DNA from: Arenibaculum pallidiluteum
Lineage (GTDB): Bacteria > Pseudomonadota > Alphaproteobacteria > Azospirillales > Azospirillaceae
Direction of reading: 5' to 3'
Assembly (NCBI RefSeq): GCF_017355985.1
Contig: NZ_JAFIQU010000013.1
Coordinates: 103,810-167,809, forward strand
DNA length: 64,000 bases
The notes below the pieces were generated by a model, which had not been told where the DNA came from, did not search any database, and saw only the letters and a list, made by a program, of their open reading frames with translations. The first letter of the stretch is position 1, and every line of letters begins with the position of its first letter. A program made the position numbers and the translations under genes. Of the stretch, positions 54,476 through 62,582 are shown piece by piece.

Positions 54476-54496
54476 CGGGCCCTGCCCCAGGGCCCG
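54476..54496. terminator. convergent hairpin terminator
   Basis: CGGGCCCT and AGGGCCCG form an 8-bp stem around GCCCC. It lies between the stop of the lactonase-like gene and the stop of the opposite SDR gene, so it can serve both. The tail is CT-rich rather than T-rich. Confidence 0.5.
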
Positions 54497-54517
54497 TGCT
54501 CTCACCAGCGCCCGCCT

Positions 54518-55255
54518 TCACCACCGGTTGACGGGCAGCACGACCATTTGCGCCATCTGCACGTGCGGCGGCTGATCGATGGCGAACAGGATGCAGCGGG
54601 CCACATCCTCGGGGTCGAGGGCCATCCTGAACTGATCGAAGTAGCGGCGGGTCTCCTCCTGGTCGCCGCGGTAGCGCGCGGCGATGATGCCCGTGCGGGT
54701 GAGGCCCGGCATGATCTCGGTGACCCGGATAGCCGTCTCGGCCAGCTCGCCCCGGATGATGTCCGAAAGCATGTGGACGCCCGCCTTGCTGGCCGAATAG
54801 GGCGCCATGTCGGGCACGTAGCGCAGCGCGCTGATGGATCCCATGGTGACGACGTCGCCGCGATTGCGCGCAACCATGCCCGGCAGGATGGCGCGCGTGA
54901 CGCGCATGGTGCCGATCAGGTTCGTCTCGATGATCGCGCTCCAGTCGTCGGCGGAGCCGATGTCGAACCGCTTGCGGCCGCCGATGTCATGGCCCGCGTT
55001 GTTGATGAGGACGTCGATCGTGGCGAAGTCCGGCGGCACCCGCTCCAGGCAGGAGTCGACCGCGGCGGCGTCGCAGATGTCCAGCGCGAGTGCATGGCTC
55101 GCCGGCCCCAGCTCCGCCGCAAGGTCCCTGACGCCCTGCTCGTCCCGATCTGCCAGGACGACCCGCCGTCCGCTGTCCACAAGCGCCCGGCTGATCGCGC
55201 GCCCCATGCCGCCGGCCGCGCCCGTCACGAATGCGGTGCCCCTGGATTCCTGCAT
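54518..55255 (-). CDS. short-chain dehydrogenase/reductase (SDR)
   Basis: 245 residues from ATG 55255; the frame stays open far upstream, but that is antisense to LysR genes. Classical SDR elements: VTGAAGGMGRAI (cofactor), LINNAG, catalytic Ser in MGSISAL and YSASK. The Asp after strand 2 (LADRDEQG) suggests NAD(H). It is divergent from the LysR regulator at 55412, so it is a likely direct target. It would interconvert an alcohol and a ketone of the degraded compound. Confidence 0.92.
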   Translation of the reverse strand: MQESRGTAFVTGAAGGMGRAISRALVDSGRRVVLADRDEQGVRDLAAELGPASHALALDICDAAAVDSCLERVPPDFATIDVLINNAGHDIGGRKRFDIGSADDWSAIIETNLIGTMRVTRAILPGMVARNRGDVVTMGSISALRYVPDMAPYSASKAGVHMLSDIIRGELAETAIRVTEIMPGLTRTGIIAARYRGDQEETRRYFDQFRMALDPEDVARCILFAIDQPPHVQMAQMVVLPVNRW

Positions 55256-55411
55256 GCTGTCCTCCCGGTCGGTAGCGGTATTCACCGCCTTGCCCTCTGG
55301 TTTCGTCAGCCTGCCAAACATTTCTTCGGCGGTCCCCGCCGGGATCGTGCTAACAGTTATGTTGAATGCGACGGTTGCCGCGCCGCCGGCTGTTGGGGAG
55401 CATTCCCGACG

Positions 55412-56422
55412 ATGATTGAGACCAGGCAGCTCAAGCTCTTTTCGACTGTCGCCGAGTTCGGGAATTTTTCCCGGGCCGCGGTGGCGCTGTCCATCGGCCA
55501 GCCGGTGCTGAGCCGGCAGATCAAGGCGCTCGAGGCCGAGCTCGGCGTCGACCTCCTCTATCGGAACGGCCGCGGCATCGTCCTGACCGAGGCCGGCAAG
55601 CTCCTCAACGAATACTCGAAGGGCATCCTCGAGCAGATCTCGCGGGCGACGACCGAGATCGCGGCGCTGCGCTCCAACCCGCGCGGAACGATCGTGATCG
55701 GCATGCCTCCGTCGGTCGGCGTCGTGCTGACGGCGCCTCTCGTGCAGCGCTTCCGCACGGATTTCCCGCTGGTCTCGATGCGGGTCGTCGAGGGCTTCAG
55801 CGGCCATGTCCTCGAATGGCTGATCAACGGCAAGATCGACGTGGCGGTGCTCTACAACGCGCCGCGCATGAGCAATCTCCTGTCGGAGCCGCTGCTGCGC
55901 GACGACCTGTTCCTGCTCGGCGCGGCTGAGGACCCCTGCAGGCTGCCGCCGGGCCCCATCCAGGCAGCCCAGCTCGGCGAGCTGCCGATGATCCTGCCCA
56001 GCCGACCCCACGGCCTGCGCCTGGTCGTCGACCATACCCTGGCCGAGGCCGGCATCACGCCGCGCATCGACCTCGAGGTCGAGGCCATGCCCTCGACGCT
56101 GAGGCTGGTCGAGAGCGGCATGGGATACACGATCCTGTCCTATTCGAGCGTGCATCGCCTCGTCACGCAGGGCCGCATCAAGTACTGGCGGATCGAGAAC
56201 CCCTCGCTGAGCCGCGAGCTGCTCCTTGCGACCTCGAGCCAGCGTCCGGCGACCGTCGCCATGCGCGCCCTGACCGGCTGCGTCCGGGCGGAGGTCAAGA
56301 ACCTGAAGAAGCAGGGCCTCTGGGAGCCGCCATCCGGCACCGAGGTCCCGCCCCGGGCCGAGGGGGATGCGGTCGGGGCGCCTGCGCCGGACGCCGCTGC
56401 CGCTGTGGAGCCGGCGGTCTGA
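55412..56422 (+). CDS. LysR-family transcriptional regulator
   Basis: 336 residues from ATG 55412. N-terminal winged helix: LKLFSTVAEFGNFSRAAVAL, then GQPVLSRQIKALEAELGVDL. Substrate domain spans about 90-300 and shows the usual IGMPPSVG start. It belongs to the CbbR/NAC-like type. The gene is divergent from the SDR gene (156-bp spacer), the standard layout for a LysR activator and its target. It may also govern the convergent catabolic operon. The tail after 300 is Pro/Ala-rich. Confidence 0.93.
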   Translation: MIETRQLKLFSTVAEFGNFSRAAVALSIGQPVLSRQIKALEAELGVDLLYRNGRGIVLTEAGKLLNEYSKGILEQISRATTEIAALRSNPRGTIVIGMPPSVGVVLTAPLVQRFRTDFPLVSMRVVEGFSGHVLEWLINGKIDVAVLYNAPRMSNLLSEPLLRDDLFLLGAAEDPCRLPPGPIQAAQLGELPMILPSRPHGLRLVVDHTLAEAGITPRIDLEVEAMPSTLRLVESGMGYTILSYSSVHRLVTQGRIKYWRIENPSLSRELLLATSSQRPATVAMRALTGCVRAEVKNLKKQGLWEPPSGTEVPPRAEGDAVGAPAPDAAAAVEPAV

Positions 56423-56445
56423 GCCGATGCCGGGCCCTTGGAGAG

Positions 56446-56475
56446 GGGTGCGGCGGAGACGGGTGCGGCGGAGAC
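56446..56475. repeat. two tandem copies of a 15-bp unit
   Basis: GGGTGCGGCGGAGAC is present twice back to back in the spacer between the convergent LysR genes. Probably a slippage duplication; no function is suggested. Confidence 0.7.
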
Positions 56476-56484
56476 GGACGGGAT

Positions 56485-57450
56485 TCAGGCGCCGGCAGCC
56501 GCCTGGTACAGGCAGTCGCGCAGCCAGGCGTGGCCCCGGTCCTCCTGGCTGCGCGGGTGCCACAGCGCGACGAGCCGCGCCGGCGGCAGGTCGAGCGGCG
56601 TGGGCGCGAGGTCGAGCTCCTGGGCGAAGCGAGACAGGAACCGCCGGGGCAAGGTGCAGACGCACTGGCTGCGCGCGAGGATGACGGGCGCAAGCGCATA
56701 GGTCTGGATCGAGACGGCGACGCGCCGGGACCGGCCGAGCGCTGCCAGCGCGTCGTCGACGAGGCCCGAGAAGCCGCCGCCGTCGGCCGAAATCAGCAGA
56801 TGGTCGAGCGCGCAGAAGGTGTCGAGATCGAGGGGCCCCGTGCCGCGCGGATGGCCCTTGCGCTGCGCGGTCACGAAGCTGTCCTCGAAGAGGGGCCGCT
56901 GCATCAGCTCGCCCTTCGCCACGTCCGGCGCCGTCACCAGCACGTCGACCTCGCCGCGCTCGAGCCGCTCGACGATGTCGCGCGAGGGATGGACGAGGGC
57001 GAGGCGCGCATGGGGCGCGATCTCGGTCAGCCTTGCGACGAGGCCGGGCGCCAGCGCGACCGCCGGGTTCTCGTGAATGGCGATGACGAAGGTGCGCCGG
57101 GTCCAGGCCGGGTCGAACGCCGCCGGCCCCTCCACCATGCGGCGCAGCCTGCCGAGCACGTCGGCGAGTTCCGCCTGCAGCTCCATGGCCCTCGGCGTCG
57201 GCACCACGCCGCGCCCGGTCGCCGCTGGCACGAAGAGCGGGTCGGCGAAGATCTGCCGCAGCCGATTGAGGCGCGCCGACAGGGCGGGCTGGCCGATGCC
57301 GAGGCCCATCGCCGCGCGCGTGACGTTGCGCTCCCGCAGCAGGGCCTCCAGGGCCAGCAGCAGGCCGAGATCGATCTCGGCGAGATCCGTGCCACCGGCC
57401 GCCGGCCGTCCCGGACCGTGTTCCCCATCCAGCATCGGGCGCACCCCCAT
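56485..57450 (-). CDS. LysR-family transcriptional regulator (NodD/NahR-like subgroup)
   Basis: 321 residues from ATG 57450; ATG 57435 is the alternative start and neither has a clear ribosome site. The DNA-binding part reads DLGLLLALEALLRERNVTRAA, then GQPALSARLNRLRQIFADPLF, which has the NodD/NahR/PcpR look. The effector domain covers about 110-300. It lies 38 bp after the stop of the epoxide hydrolase-like gene on the same strand, so it is probably the last gene of that operon. NahR-type regulators respond to aromatic compounds. Confidence 0.92.
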   Translation of the reverse strand: MGVRPMLDGEHGPGRPAAGGTDLAEIDLGLLLALEALLRERNVTRAAMGLGIGQPALSARLNRLRQIFADPLFVPAATGRGVVPTPRAMELQAELADVLGRLRRMVEGPAAFDPAWTRRTFVIAIHENPAVALAPGLVARLTEIAPHARLALVHPSRDIVERLERGEVDVLVTAPDVAKGELMQRPLFEDSFVTAQRKGHPRGTGPLDLDTFCALDHLLISADGGGFSGLVDDALAALGRSRRVAVSIQTYALAPVILARSQCVCTLPRRFLSRFAQELDLAPTPLDLPPARLVALWHPRSQEDRGHAWLRDCLYQAAAGA

Positions 57451-57488
57451 TCAAGGCAGAAGACCGCAGCCGGACCGGCATGCGGGGG

Positions 57489-58598
57489 TCAGCGCGACGA
57501 ATAGCGCCTCTCCAGCCAGGAGATCATCAGCCGGTTCAATTCCACGGGCTTCTCCTCGGGCGTCCAGTGCCAGCAATCCTCGACGACGTGCCTCTCGAGA
57601 TCCCTGACGTAAGCTTCCATGCCCTCCGCCATCCCAGGTCTGAGAACCACGTCGTTGGCACCCGAGACCATCAGGGCCGGGACGCGGACAGTCTGGTCGA
57701 TATCGAGGCCCGCCTTCCAGTTCCGCGATAGGTTGCGATACCAGTTGATTCCCGGCGTGAAGCCGGTGCGCTCGAAATGCCTGACGTAGAAGTCCAGCTC
57801 CTGCGCGTTCAGCACGTCCTTTCCGGGAAGCCGTTCCGGCAGGGGCTGCCCGTAGTATTCCATATGCGCGATCTTGGGCTGCAGCGCGTCCCATTCCGCG
57901 GATGTGAAGAGACCCTTGCGCATCGCGGCCCGCAGCGTGCCGCGGGGATCGCGGTTCATCGCATCGTCGGCCACCCTCCCGTCCTGGAACAGCAGGACGT
58001 ACATGTTCGGGCTGTAGACCTCGCGCATCTGGGCGATCGGGTCGATCCCCGGATCGGCGATGAAGGTCCGGCCCTCCGGCAGGACGGCACCGACCAGCTC
58101 GGGATGCAGCCAGAGCATCCAGTGCGGGATGAACGGCGTATTGACCCCGATCACCCCCGCAACGCGCTCGCCGTGGAGCAGCGGCATCTGCCAGGCCAGC
58201 AGCCCGCCCCAGTCATGCCCCGCAAAGACAGCCTTTCCGACACCGAGCGCGTCGAGCAGGCCGACGAGATCGCCCGTCAGATGGGCGATGTCATAGACCT
58301 CGACCGCCTCCGGCGCGTCGCTGAGGCCGTAGCCGCGCAGATCGGGGACGATGACGCGGTATCCTGCAGCGGCAAGCGCCGGGATCTGATGGCGCCAGCT
58401 GAAGGCCAGCCCCGGAAAGCCGTGCAGGAGGACGACGGCCGGGCCTGAGCCTGCCTCGTAGACGGCCAGGTCGATGCCGTTCGTCCTGATCCTGCGGACG
58501 GGCGGCATGACGGGCTGCTGGGCCAGCGCGGGCATGGCGGCGATCAAGGCGGCCGCACCGGTTCCGGCCAGCAGTGCCCTGCGGGAAAGCGGGATCAT
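57489..58598 (-). CDS. Tat-exported epoxide hydrolase-like alpha/beta hydrolase
   Basis: 369 residues from ATG 58598. Twin-arginine signal LSRRALLAGTGAAAL ends near ALAQ. The epoxide hydrolase pattern is full: oxyanion HGFPG, PDLRGYGLSD, nucleophile Asp in AGHDWGG, acid Asp in SGANDVVLRPG, and His in CWHWTPEEKP. An Asp nucleophile indicates epoxide or haloalkane substrates rather than esters. Export to the periplasm is unusual for the soluble EH family. Its ATG overlaps the ankyrin gene stop (ATGA), so they are translated together. Confidence 0.92.
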   Translation of the reverse strand: MIPLSRRALLAGTGAAALIAAMPALAQQPVMPPVRRIRTNGIDLAVYEAGSGPAVVLLHGFPGLAFSWRHQIPALAAAGYRVIVPDLRGYGLSDAPEAVEVYDIAHLTGDLVGLLDALGVGKAVFAGHDWGGLLAWQMPLLHGERVAGVIGVNTPFIPHWMLWLHPELVGAVLPEGRTFIADPGIDPIAQMREVYSPNMYVLLFQDGRVADDAMNRDPRGTLRAAMRKGLFTSAEWDALQPKIAHMEYYGQPLPERLPGKDVLNAQELDFYVRHFERTGFTPGINWYRNLSRNWKAGLDIDQTVRVPALMVSGANDVVLRPGMAEGMEAYVRDLERHVVEDCWHWTPEEKPVELNRLMISWLERRYSSR

Positions 58599-59680
58599 GG
58601 CTTCACCTCGGAGGTTTCGGGATGATCGATGGTGGCGGGACCGGCCTGCGCCTGTTCGGCGTCGGCGAGGAACCGGGCGAGATCGCTGTAGCCGTAAAGG
58701 ACGGCCAGTTCGCGGGGCGTCAGGCCGGCATGCGTCCTGAGATGCAGGGGATGCCCCGCCTCGACCAGCGCCCGCGCGGCTTCCAGATGCCCGTGCCAAA
58801 CCGCATCGTGCAGCGGCGTCATGCCGTTGTACGCACCCTGCGCGTCGAGCTCGGATGCTGGCGTCCCGGCACGCGCGCACCTCTCCGTCATCGCCCGGAC
58901 GACGTCGGCATGCCCGAAATAGCTGGCCTCGTGCAGCGCCGTCCCCAGGAACAGTCCGATCACCCGGCGGGGGTTCGCCCCCGCTTCGAGCAGCGCGCGG
59001 ACGATGTCGGCATGCCCTTCGCGGGCGGCGATGGCGAGCGGCGTATAGTCGTCGTCGGGGCTCCCCATCATCGGCAGCCGCGCGTTGACCGGCGCGCCCT
59101 GCGCGATCAGCCGCTCGACCTCGCCGAGGTCGCCCGCCTTGATGGCCGGGACCAGCGTCTGCGCGCCGACCTCCTCGGCATCGGCCTCGTTCCTCGCCTC
59201 GATCAGCCCTGCGATCGCGTCGAGCCCGTCGCGCCGCGCAAGGTCGAGCGCCGTCTCCTGCCAGTGGTTCCTGATCGCCGTTCGCGCGCCGCGTCTCAGG
59301 AGCAGCCGGACAACGTCCCCGTGCTTGTACACGACTGCGTCCATCAGCGCGGTGTGCCCGAGAATGGGGGATTGCTGGTCGATGAAGGCTCCGTGGTCGA
59401 GGAGCAGGCCAACGACGTCAGGACTGCCCGACAGAGCCGCCTTGTGGAGCGCCGTCGCCCCTGCGCGGGGCTCGACCGCGAACACCTGCGCCCCGGCCGT
59501 CAGCAGCAGCTCCACCATCTGCGGCTGGCCGAGGCCCGATGCGATCATCAGGGGCGTGAGGCCATCGGGGGCGGAACGGCTCACATCCGCGCCCGAGCGG
59601 ATGAGATCGGCCGCCGCTGCAAGCCTGCCGGCCCGGACCGCGGCCGAGAGGGACGCGGACAGCCAGGGATCCCCGTGCAT
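58595..59680 (-). CDS. ankyrin-repeat protein
   Basis: 361 residues from ATG 59680. Eight to nine ankyrin repeats are readable, for example GLTPLMIASGLGQPQMVELLL, GATALHKAALSGSPDVVGLLL, YTPLAIAAREGHADIVRALLE, MTPLHDAVWHGHLEAARALVE and LTPRELAVLYGYSDLARFL. No signal peptide, so the protein is cytosolic, unlike the exported hydrolase with which it overlaps. Repeats like these bind other proteins. Its place between a reductase and a hydrolase gene, with TGATG and ATGA overlaps, suggests it acts as a scaffold or inhibitor for one of them. Confidence 0.93.
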   Translation of the reverse strand: MHGDPWLSASLSAAVRAGRLAAAADLIRSGADVSRSAPDGLTPLMIASGLGQPQMVELLLTAGAQVFAVEPRAGATALHKAALSGSPDVVGLLLDHGAFIDQQSPILGHTALMDAVVYKHGDVVRLLLRRGARTAIRNHWQETALDLARRDGLDAIAGLIEARNEADAEEVGAQTLVPAIKAGDLGEVERLIAQGAPVNARLPMMGSPDDDYTPLAIAAREGHADIVRALLEAGANPRRVIGLFLGTALHEASYFGHADVVRAMTERCARAGTPASELDAQGAYNGMTPLHDAVWHGHLEAARALVEAGHPLHLRTHAGLTPRELAVLYGYSDLARFLADAEQAQAGPATIDHPETSEVKP

Positions 59681-60687
59681 CACGGCACCTCCAGCTTTCG
59701 CACCGTTCCTCCGATCTCCCGGAGACGCGCGAGATAGGCCTCCGGTTCGAGAAGCTGATGGGGGAAGTAGAGTCCGGCCGGGATCGGAGGACTGCCGTCG
59801 AGCCCTGCGAGCCGTTCGAGAACGAGGGCCACGCCGAGCCCGGTCAGCGGCATCTGCCCCTCCGGGTGGACAACGGCATGGCGGGTGCGGAGCGGTCGCC
59901 CCGCGTGATCCTCCCCGGCGAGTTCGATGATGATCTCGGTCGACATCGGCTCGCCGCGCCGGCGCGAGGAGCTCGTCCCGACCGCGAGGTTGAACTGGAC
60001 GTTCGGCGCGCCGAGCGCGAGAGCGAGGCCGAGAACGTCGTTGGGGGATAGGGCGGAAGCCTCCATCTCGGTCCCGTCCACGGCGCGGAACCTGGCCCTG
60101 GCATCGTCCCCGACGCGCCAGACGAAGGCGCCGTCGCGGCGCGCGAGCGCGGCGGGCATCGTTTTCGTCTGGCGCTCCAGGTCCGTTTCCGCGGCCGGTC
60201 CGAAGGCGTCCTGCTCGTCGACGAGCGCGCCGATGGAGATCTCGTCGACCCGGCCGAACGCCTTTGCGAATTCGAGGGTGGGAACCGAGGTGGCGCCCAC
60301 GAGCCATTCCGTCCCGAGGACGACCGGTGCCGAGGCGGGCCGGTGGATATAGGCCGCGACTTCCGGGCCGATCTCGATGATGCCGGGGGAGATGCTGACA
60401 TGCGGCACGCCGCGCGACAGCGCGAAGCGCAGCCCGGCGATCCTGTCGTCCGTGAAGAGGACGGCGACGGCACCGACCCTGCGGTCGCCGAGGCCGAGGT
60501 CATCGGTGGACAGGTCGAGCGCGACGCCCTCCGCATTGCCGATCTCGGCCGCAGCCTTCCGGGCCCTGCCGCGATCGCGGCCTCCGATCAGGAGCGGGGC
60601 GTCGGGGTGATGGGCGCGCAGAAAGCGTGCCGTCCAGCGACCGACAATGCCCGAGCCTCCGACAAGGAGAATGGGATCAGCCGGCAT
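59680..60687 (-). CDS. saccharopine dehydrogenase-like NAD(P)-binding protein
   Basis: 335 residues from ATG 60687, chosen because GAGGAGG lies at good distance; ATG 60693 is too close to it. Rossmann opening ILLVGGSGIVGRWTARFLR, then LLIGGRDRGRA and a short-chain-like DLSTDDLG. The long C-terminal part resembles the trans-acting enoyl reductase/saccharopine dehydrogenase-like family. Substrate unknown. It is the first gene of the minus-strand operon under TetR control and its promoter region holds the TetR operators. Confidence 0.82.
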   Translation of the reverse strand: MPADPILLVGGSGIVGRWTARFLRAHHPDAPLLIGGRDRGRARKAAAEIGNAEGVALDLSTDDLGLGDRRVGAVAVLFTDDRIAGLRFALSRGVPHVSISPGIIEIGPEVAAYIHRPASAPVVLGTEWLVGATSVPTLEFAKAFGRVDEISIGALVDEQDAFGPAAETDLERQTKTMPAALARRDGAFVWRVGDDARARFRAVDGTEMEASALSPNDVLGLALALGAPNVQFNLAVGTSSSRRRGEPMSTEIIIELAGEDHAGRPLRTRHAVVHPEGQMPLTGLGVALVLERLAGLDGSPPIPAGLYFPHQLLEPEAYLARLREIGGTVRKLEVP

Positions 60688-60714
60688 TGTCATACCTCCT
60701 CGCGCAGCGTAAGT

Positions 60715-60748
60715 TACCATTGGTAGCTTAACAAAGCTACTCTTGGTA
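60715..60748. promoter_or_regulatory. TetR operator pair within a 15-4-15 inverted repeat
   Basis: TACCATTGGTAGCTT and AAGCTACTCTTGGTA form an inverted repeat with 12 of 15 pairs matched around AACA. The left arm itself contains the perfect palindrome TACCA-T-TGGTA (60715-60725), and a degenerate copy TACTCTTGGTA sits at 60738-60748. The site is between the divergent reductase and TetR genes, where a TetR repressor would block both. Confidence 0.8.
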
Positions 60749-60772
60749 GGTTCCGCAAGGGGGTGATGCGAG

Positions 60773-61390
60773 TTGGGCCAAGAAACGGATGGGGCTGCCC
60801 GGGACACGGTGTCGCGCAGGCTTTCCAGGGACGAGCGCCGGCGCCAGTTGCTCCAGACGGCCCTCGCGATCGTCAGGGAGGAAGGCGCGGACCGGCTGAC
60901 CCTCGGGCATCTTGCCGTGCGCGCCGGCATTTCCAAGCCGGTCGCCTACGATCACTTCGGCACGCGCTCGGGACTGCTGATCGAGCTCTACAGATGGATC
61001 GATCTCGAGCGGGTGAATGCCTTCCGCGACGCGATGTCCACCGGCGAGCGGAGCATCGGCGAGACGGCCGATGCGCTGGCGGCCGCCTATATCCGCTGCG
61101 CCGGCGACATGACAGACGAGTTTCATGTGCTGGGTGCCGCGCTGGCGGGGAGCGACGAGAAGGCAGCCGTCTTCCAGGAGCTTCTCGACAACTGCGTCCA
61201 GATGTTCGTCTCGGTGCTGAGGCCGCACACCGCCCTGCCGCCAGCCGATCTGGAGCGGTGCTGCGTCGGCCTGGTCGGCGCGGGCGAGGCGCTCTCGGCC
61301 CTGATGGTGCGCGGTCGGTGCACAGAGGCCGAGGCCATCGAAGCCTTCGCTTCGCTGATCCGCGGCGGCCTGCAGGGGGCGTCGCGCTGA
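60773..61390 (+). CDS. TetR-family transcriptional repressor
   Basis: 205 residues from TTG 60773, with AAGGGGG nine bases upstream; no ATG is in frame near. The helix-turn-helix reads LTLGHLAVRAGISKPVAYDHFGTRSGL, split by the usual turn. The C-terminal ligand domain (about 75-205) is all-helical. It is divergent from the ankyrin/epoxide hydrolase operon and faces a strong operator, so it probably represses both directions. The inducer is unknown. Confidence 0.93.
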   Translation: MGQETDGAARDTVSRRLSRDERRRQLLQTALAIVREEGADRLTLGHLAVRAGISKPVAYDHFGTRSGLLIELYRWIDLERVNAFRDAMSTGERSIGETADALAAAYIRCAGDMTDEFHVLGAALAGSDEKAAVFQELLDNCVQMFVSVLRPHTALPPADLERCCVGLVGAGEALSALMVRGRCTEAEAIEAFASLIRGGLQGASR

Positions 61391-61441
61391 ACTCCGAAGC
61401 TGCCGGGCCTGCCCGGCAAAGGCCCTGACGACGGGCAGACC

Positions 61442-61492
61442 CGCGCAAGGCGCCATCACGCGCAAGGCGCCATCACGCGCAAGGCGCCATCA
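61442..61492. repeat. three perfect tandem copies of a 17-bp unit
   Basis: CGCGCAAGGCGCCATCA occurs three times without a mismatch or gap, 51 bp downstream of the TetR stop. Each unit contains the palindrome GGCGCC. Slippage variation is likely between strains. A binding role is possible. Confidence 0.9.
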
Positions 61493-61563
61493 ACGGCATC
61501 GATGGGACCTATCGAGCCCGCGGCCCTCCTGGCCGCGGGGCGGGCTCCGTACCTTCCGTCCAT

Positions 61564-61588
61564 GCCGGCACGTCCAGGACGTGCCGGC
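61564..61588. promoter_or_regulatory. perfect 25-bp palindrome before the MBL-fold gene
   Basis: GCCGGCACGTCC-A-GGACGTGCCGGC has 12-bp arms and a one-base centre, 42 bp before the GTG start of the next gene. It may be an operator or, in RNA, a cruciform or hairpin. A second hairpin (CCGCGGCC, 5-base loop, GGCCGCGG; 61518-61538) lies just before it, which may end the TetR message. Confidence 0.6.
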
Positions 61589-61630
61589 CGGCTCCATGTC
61601 CCGGAGCCGATCGGAACGGAGGAAGCCCCA

Positions 61631-62566
61631 GTGGCAACGGATACCAGGACCTACCGCATCGGCGATGCGACCATCACGCGGATCGACGAGCTGGCGCTCG
61701 CCGCGTTTCAGTTCGGCATGCTCTACCCCGGGGCGGATCCGGAGGCGCTGGAGCGCCATCGGGAGCGCTTCGGCCCCGGCTCGCTCGATCCCGGGACCGG
61801 CACCTTCGTCCAGAGCGTCCATAGCTGGCTGGTCCGGACGCCGCACCACACCATCCTGATCGACACGGCGACCGGCAACGACAAGCTGCGCCCCGACGTT
61901 CCGGCGCTCCACCGGCTCAACGAGCCCTTCCTCGCACGCCTGGCGGCGGCCGGCGTCGCGCCGGAGGAGGTGGACCATGTGCTCCTGACCCACATCCATG
62001 CCGACCATGTCGGCTGGAACACGCGCCTCGTCGACGGCCGCTGGGTGCCGACCTTCCCCAACGCGACCTACGTCTTCTCGCGCATCGAGCAGTCCTACGG
62101 CGAAAGCCTCGCGGACGGCGCGGAGCCCGCGGATGCCGTCCGGTCCGACCGGGCGCTCGGCCCGGCGGTGCGCCGGCCCTTCGACCGCGTCTACGACGAC
62201 AGCGTGCGGCCGGTGATCGAGGCTGGCCTCGCGCGGCTCGTCGAGGTGGACGGCAGCGAGGTCCTGGAGGGCCTCTCCTTCATCCCGACCCCGGGCCACA
62301 GCGTCGACCACGCCTCGATCCGCCTCGTCTCACGCGGCGAGCAGGCGCTGTTCGCGGGCGACGTGATGCACCACCCGCTGCAGGTCTACGAGCCGTCGCT
62401 GAACTCCTGTTTCTGCGAGTTCCCCGAAGCCGCCGTGCGCTCGCGCGCCCGCGTCCTGGAGGACGCCGCGGAGAGCGGGGCGACGGTCTTCACCACCCAT
62501 TTCGCGGAGTCCTCGGCCGGCCGCATCAGCCGGAACGGCGAGCGCTTCGCCTGGCAGTTCCTCTGA
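61631..62566 (+). CDS. metallo-beta-lactamase-fold hydrolase
   Basis: 311 residues from GTG 61631, with GGAGGAAG eight bases upstream; open frame before it has no good start. Zinc motif THIHADHVGWN, with later ligands PGHSVDH, AGDVMHH and TTHFAES. The type resembles AttM/quorum-quenching-like and aryl-ester hydrolases of soil bacteria. No signal peptide. It is followed 16 bp later by an alpha/beta hydrolase; the two probably act on successive bonds of one compound. Confidence 0.9.
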   Translation: MATDTRTYRIGDATITRIDELALAAFQFGMLYPGADPEALERHRERFGPGSLDPGTGTFVQSVHSWLVRTPHHTILIDTATGNDKLRPDVPALHRLNEPFLARLAAAGVAPEEVDHVLLTHIHADHVGWNTRLVDGRWVPTFPNATYVFSRIEQSYGESLADGAEPADAVRSDRALGPAVRRPFDRVYDDSVRPVIEAGLARLVEVDGSEVLEGLSFIPTPGHSVDHASIRLVSRGEQALFAGDVMHHPLQVYEPSLNSCFCEFPEAAVRSRARVLEDAAESGATVFTTHFAESSAGRISRNGERFAWQFL

Positions 62567-62582
62567 TCCTCGGAGACCGACC

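Noticed and set aside
55256..57481. Very long minus-strand open frame upstream of the SDR gene (continuing to about 990 codons)
   Set aside because: It is antisense to the LysR gene at 55412 and out of frame with the one at 56485. Its product is Arg/Pro/Ala-rich, and the SDR fold starts cleanly at ATG 55255.
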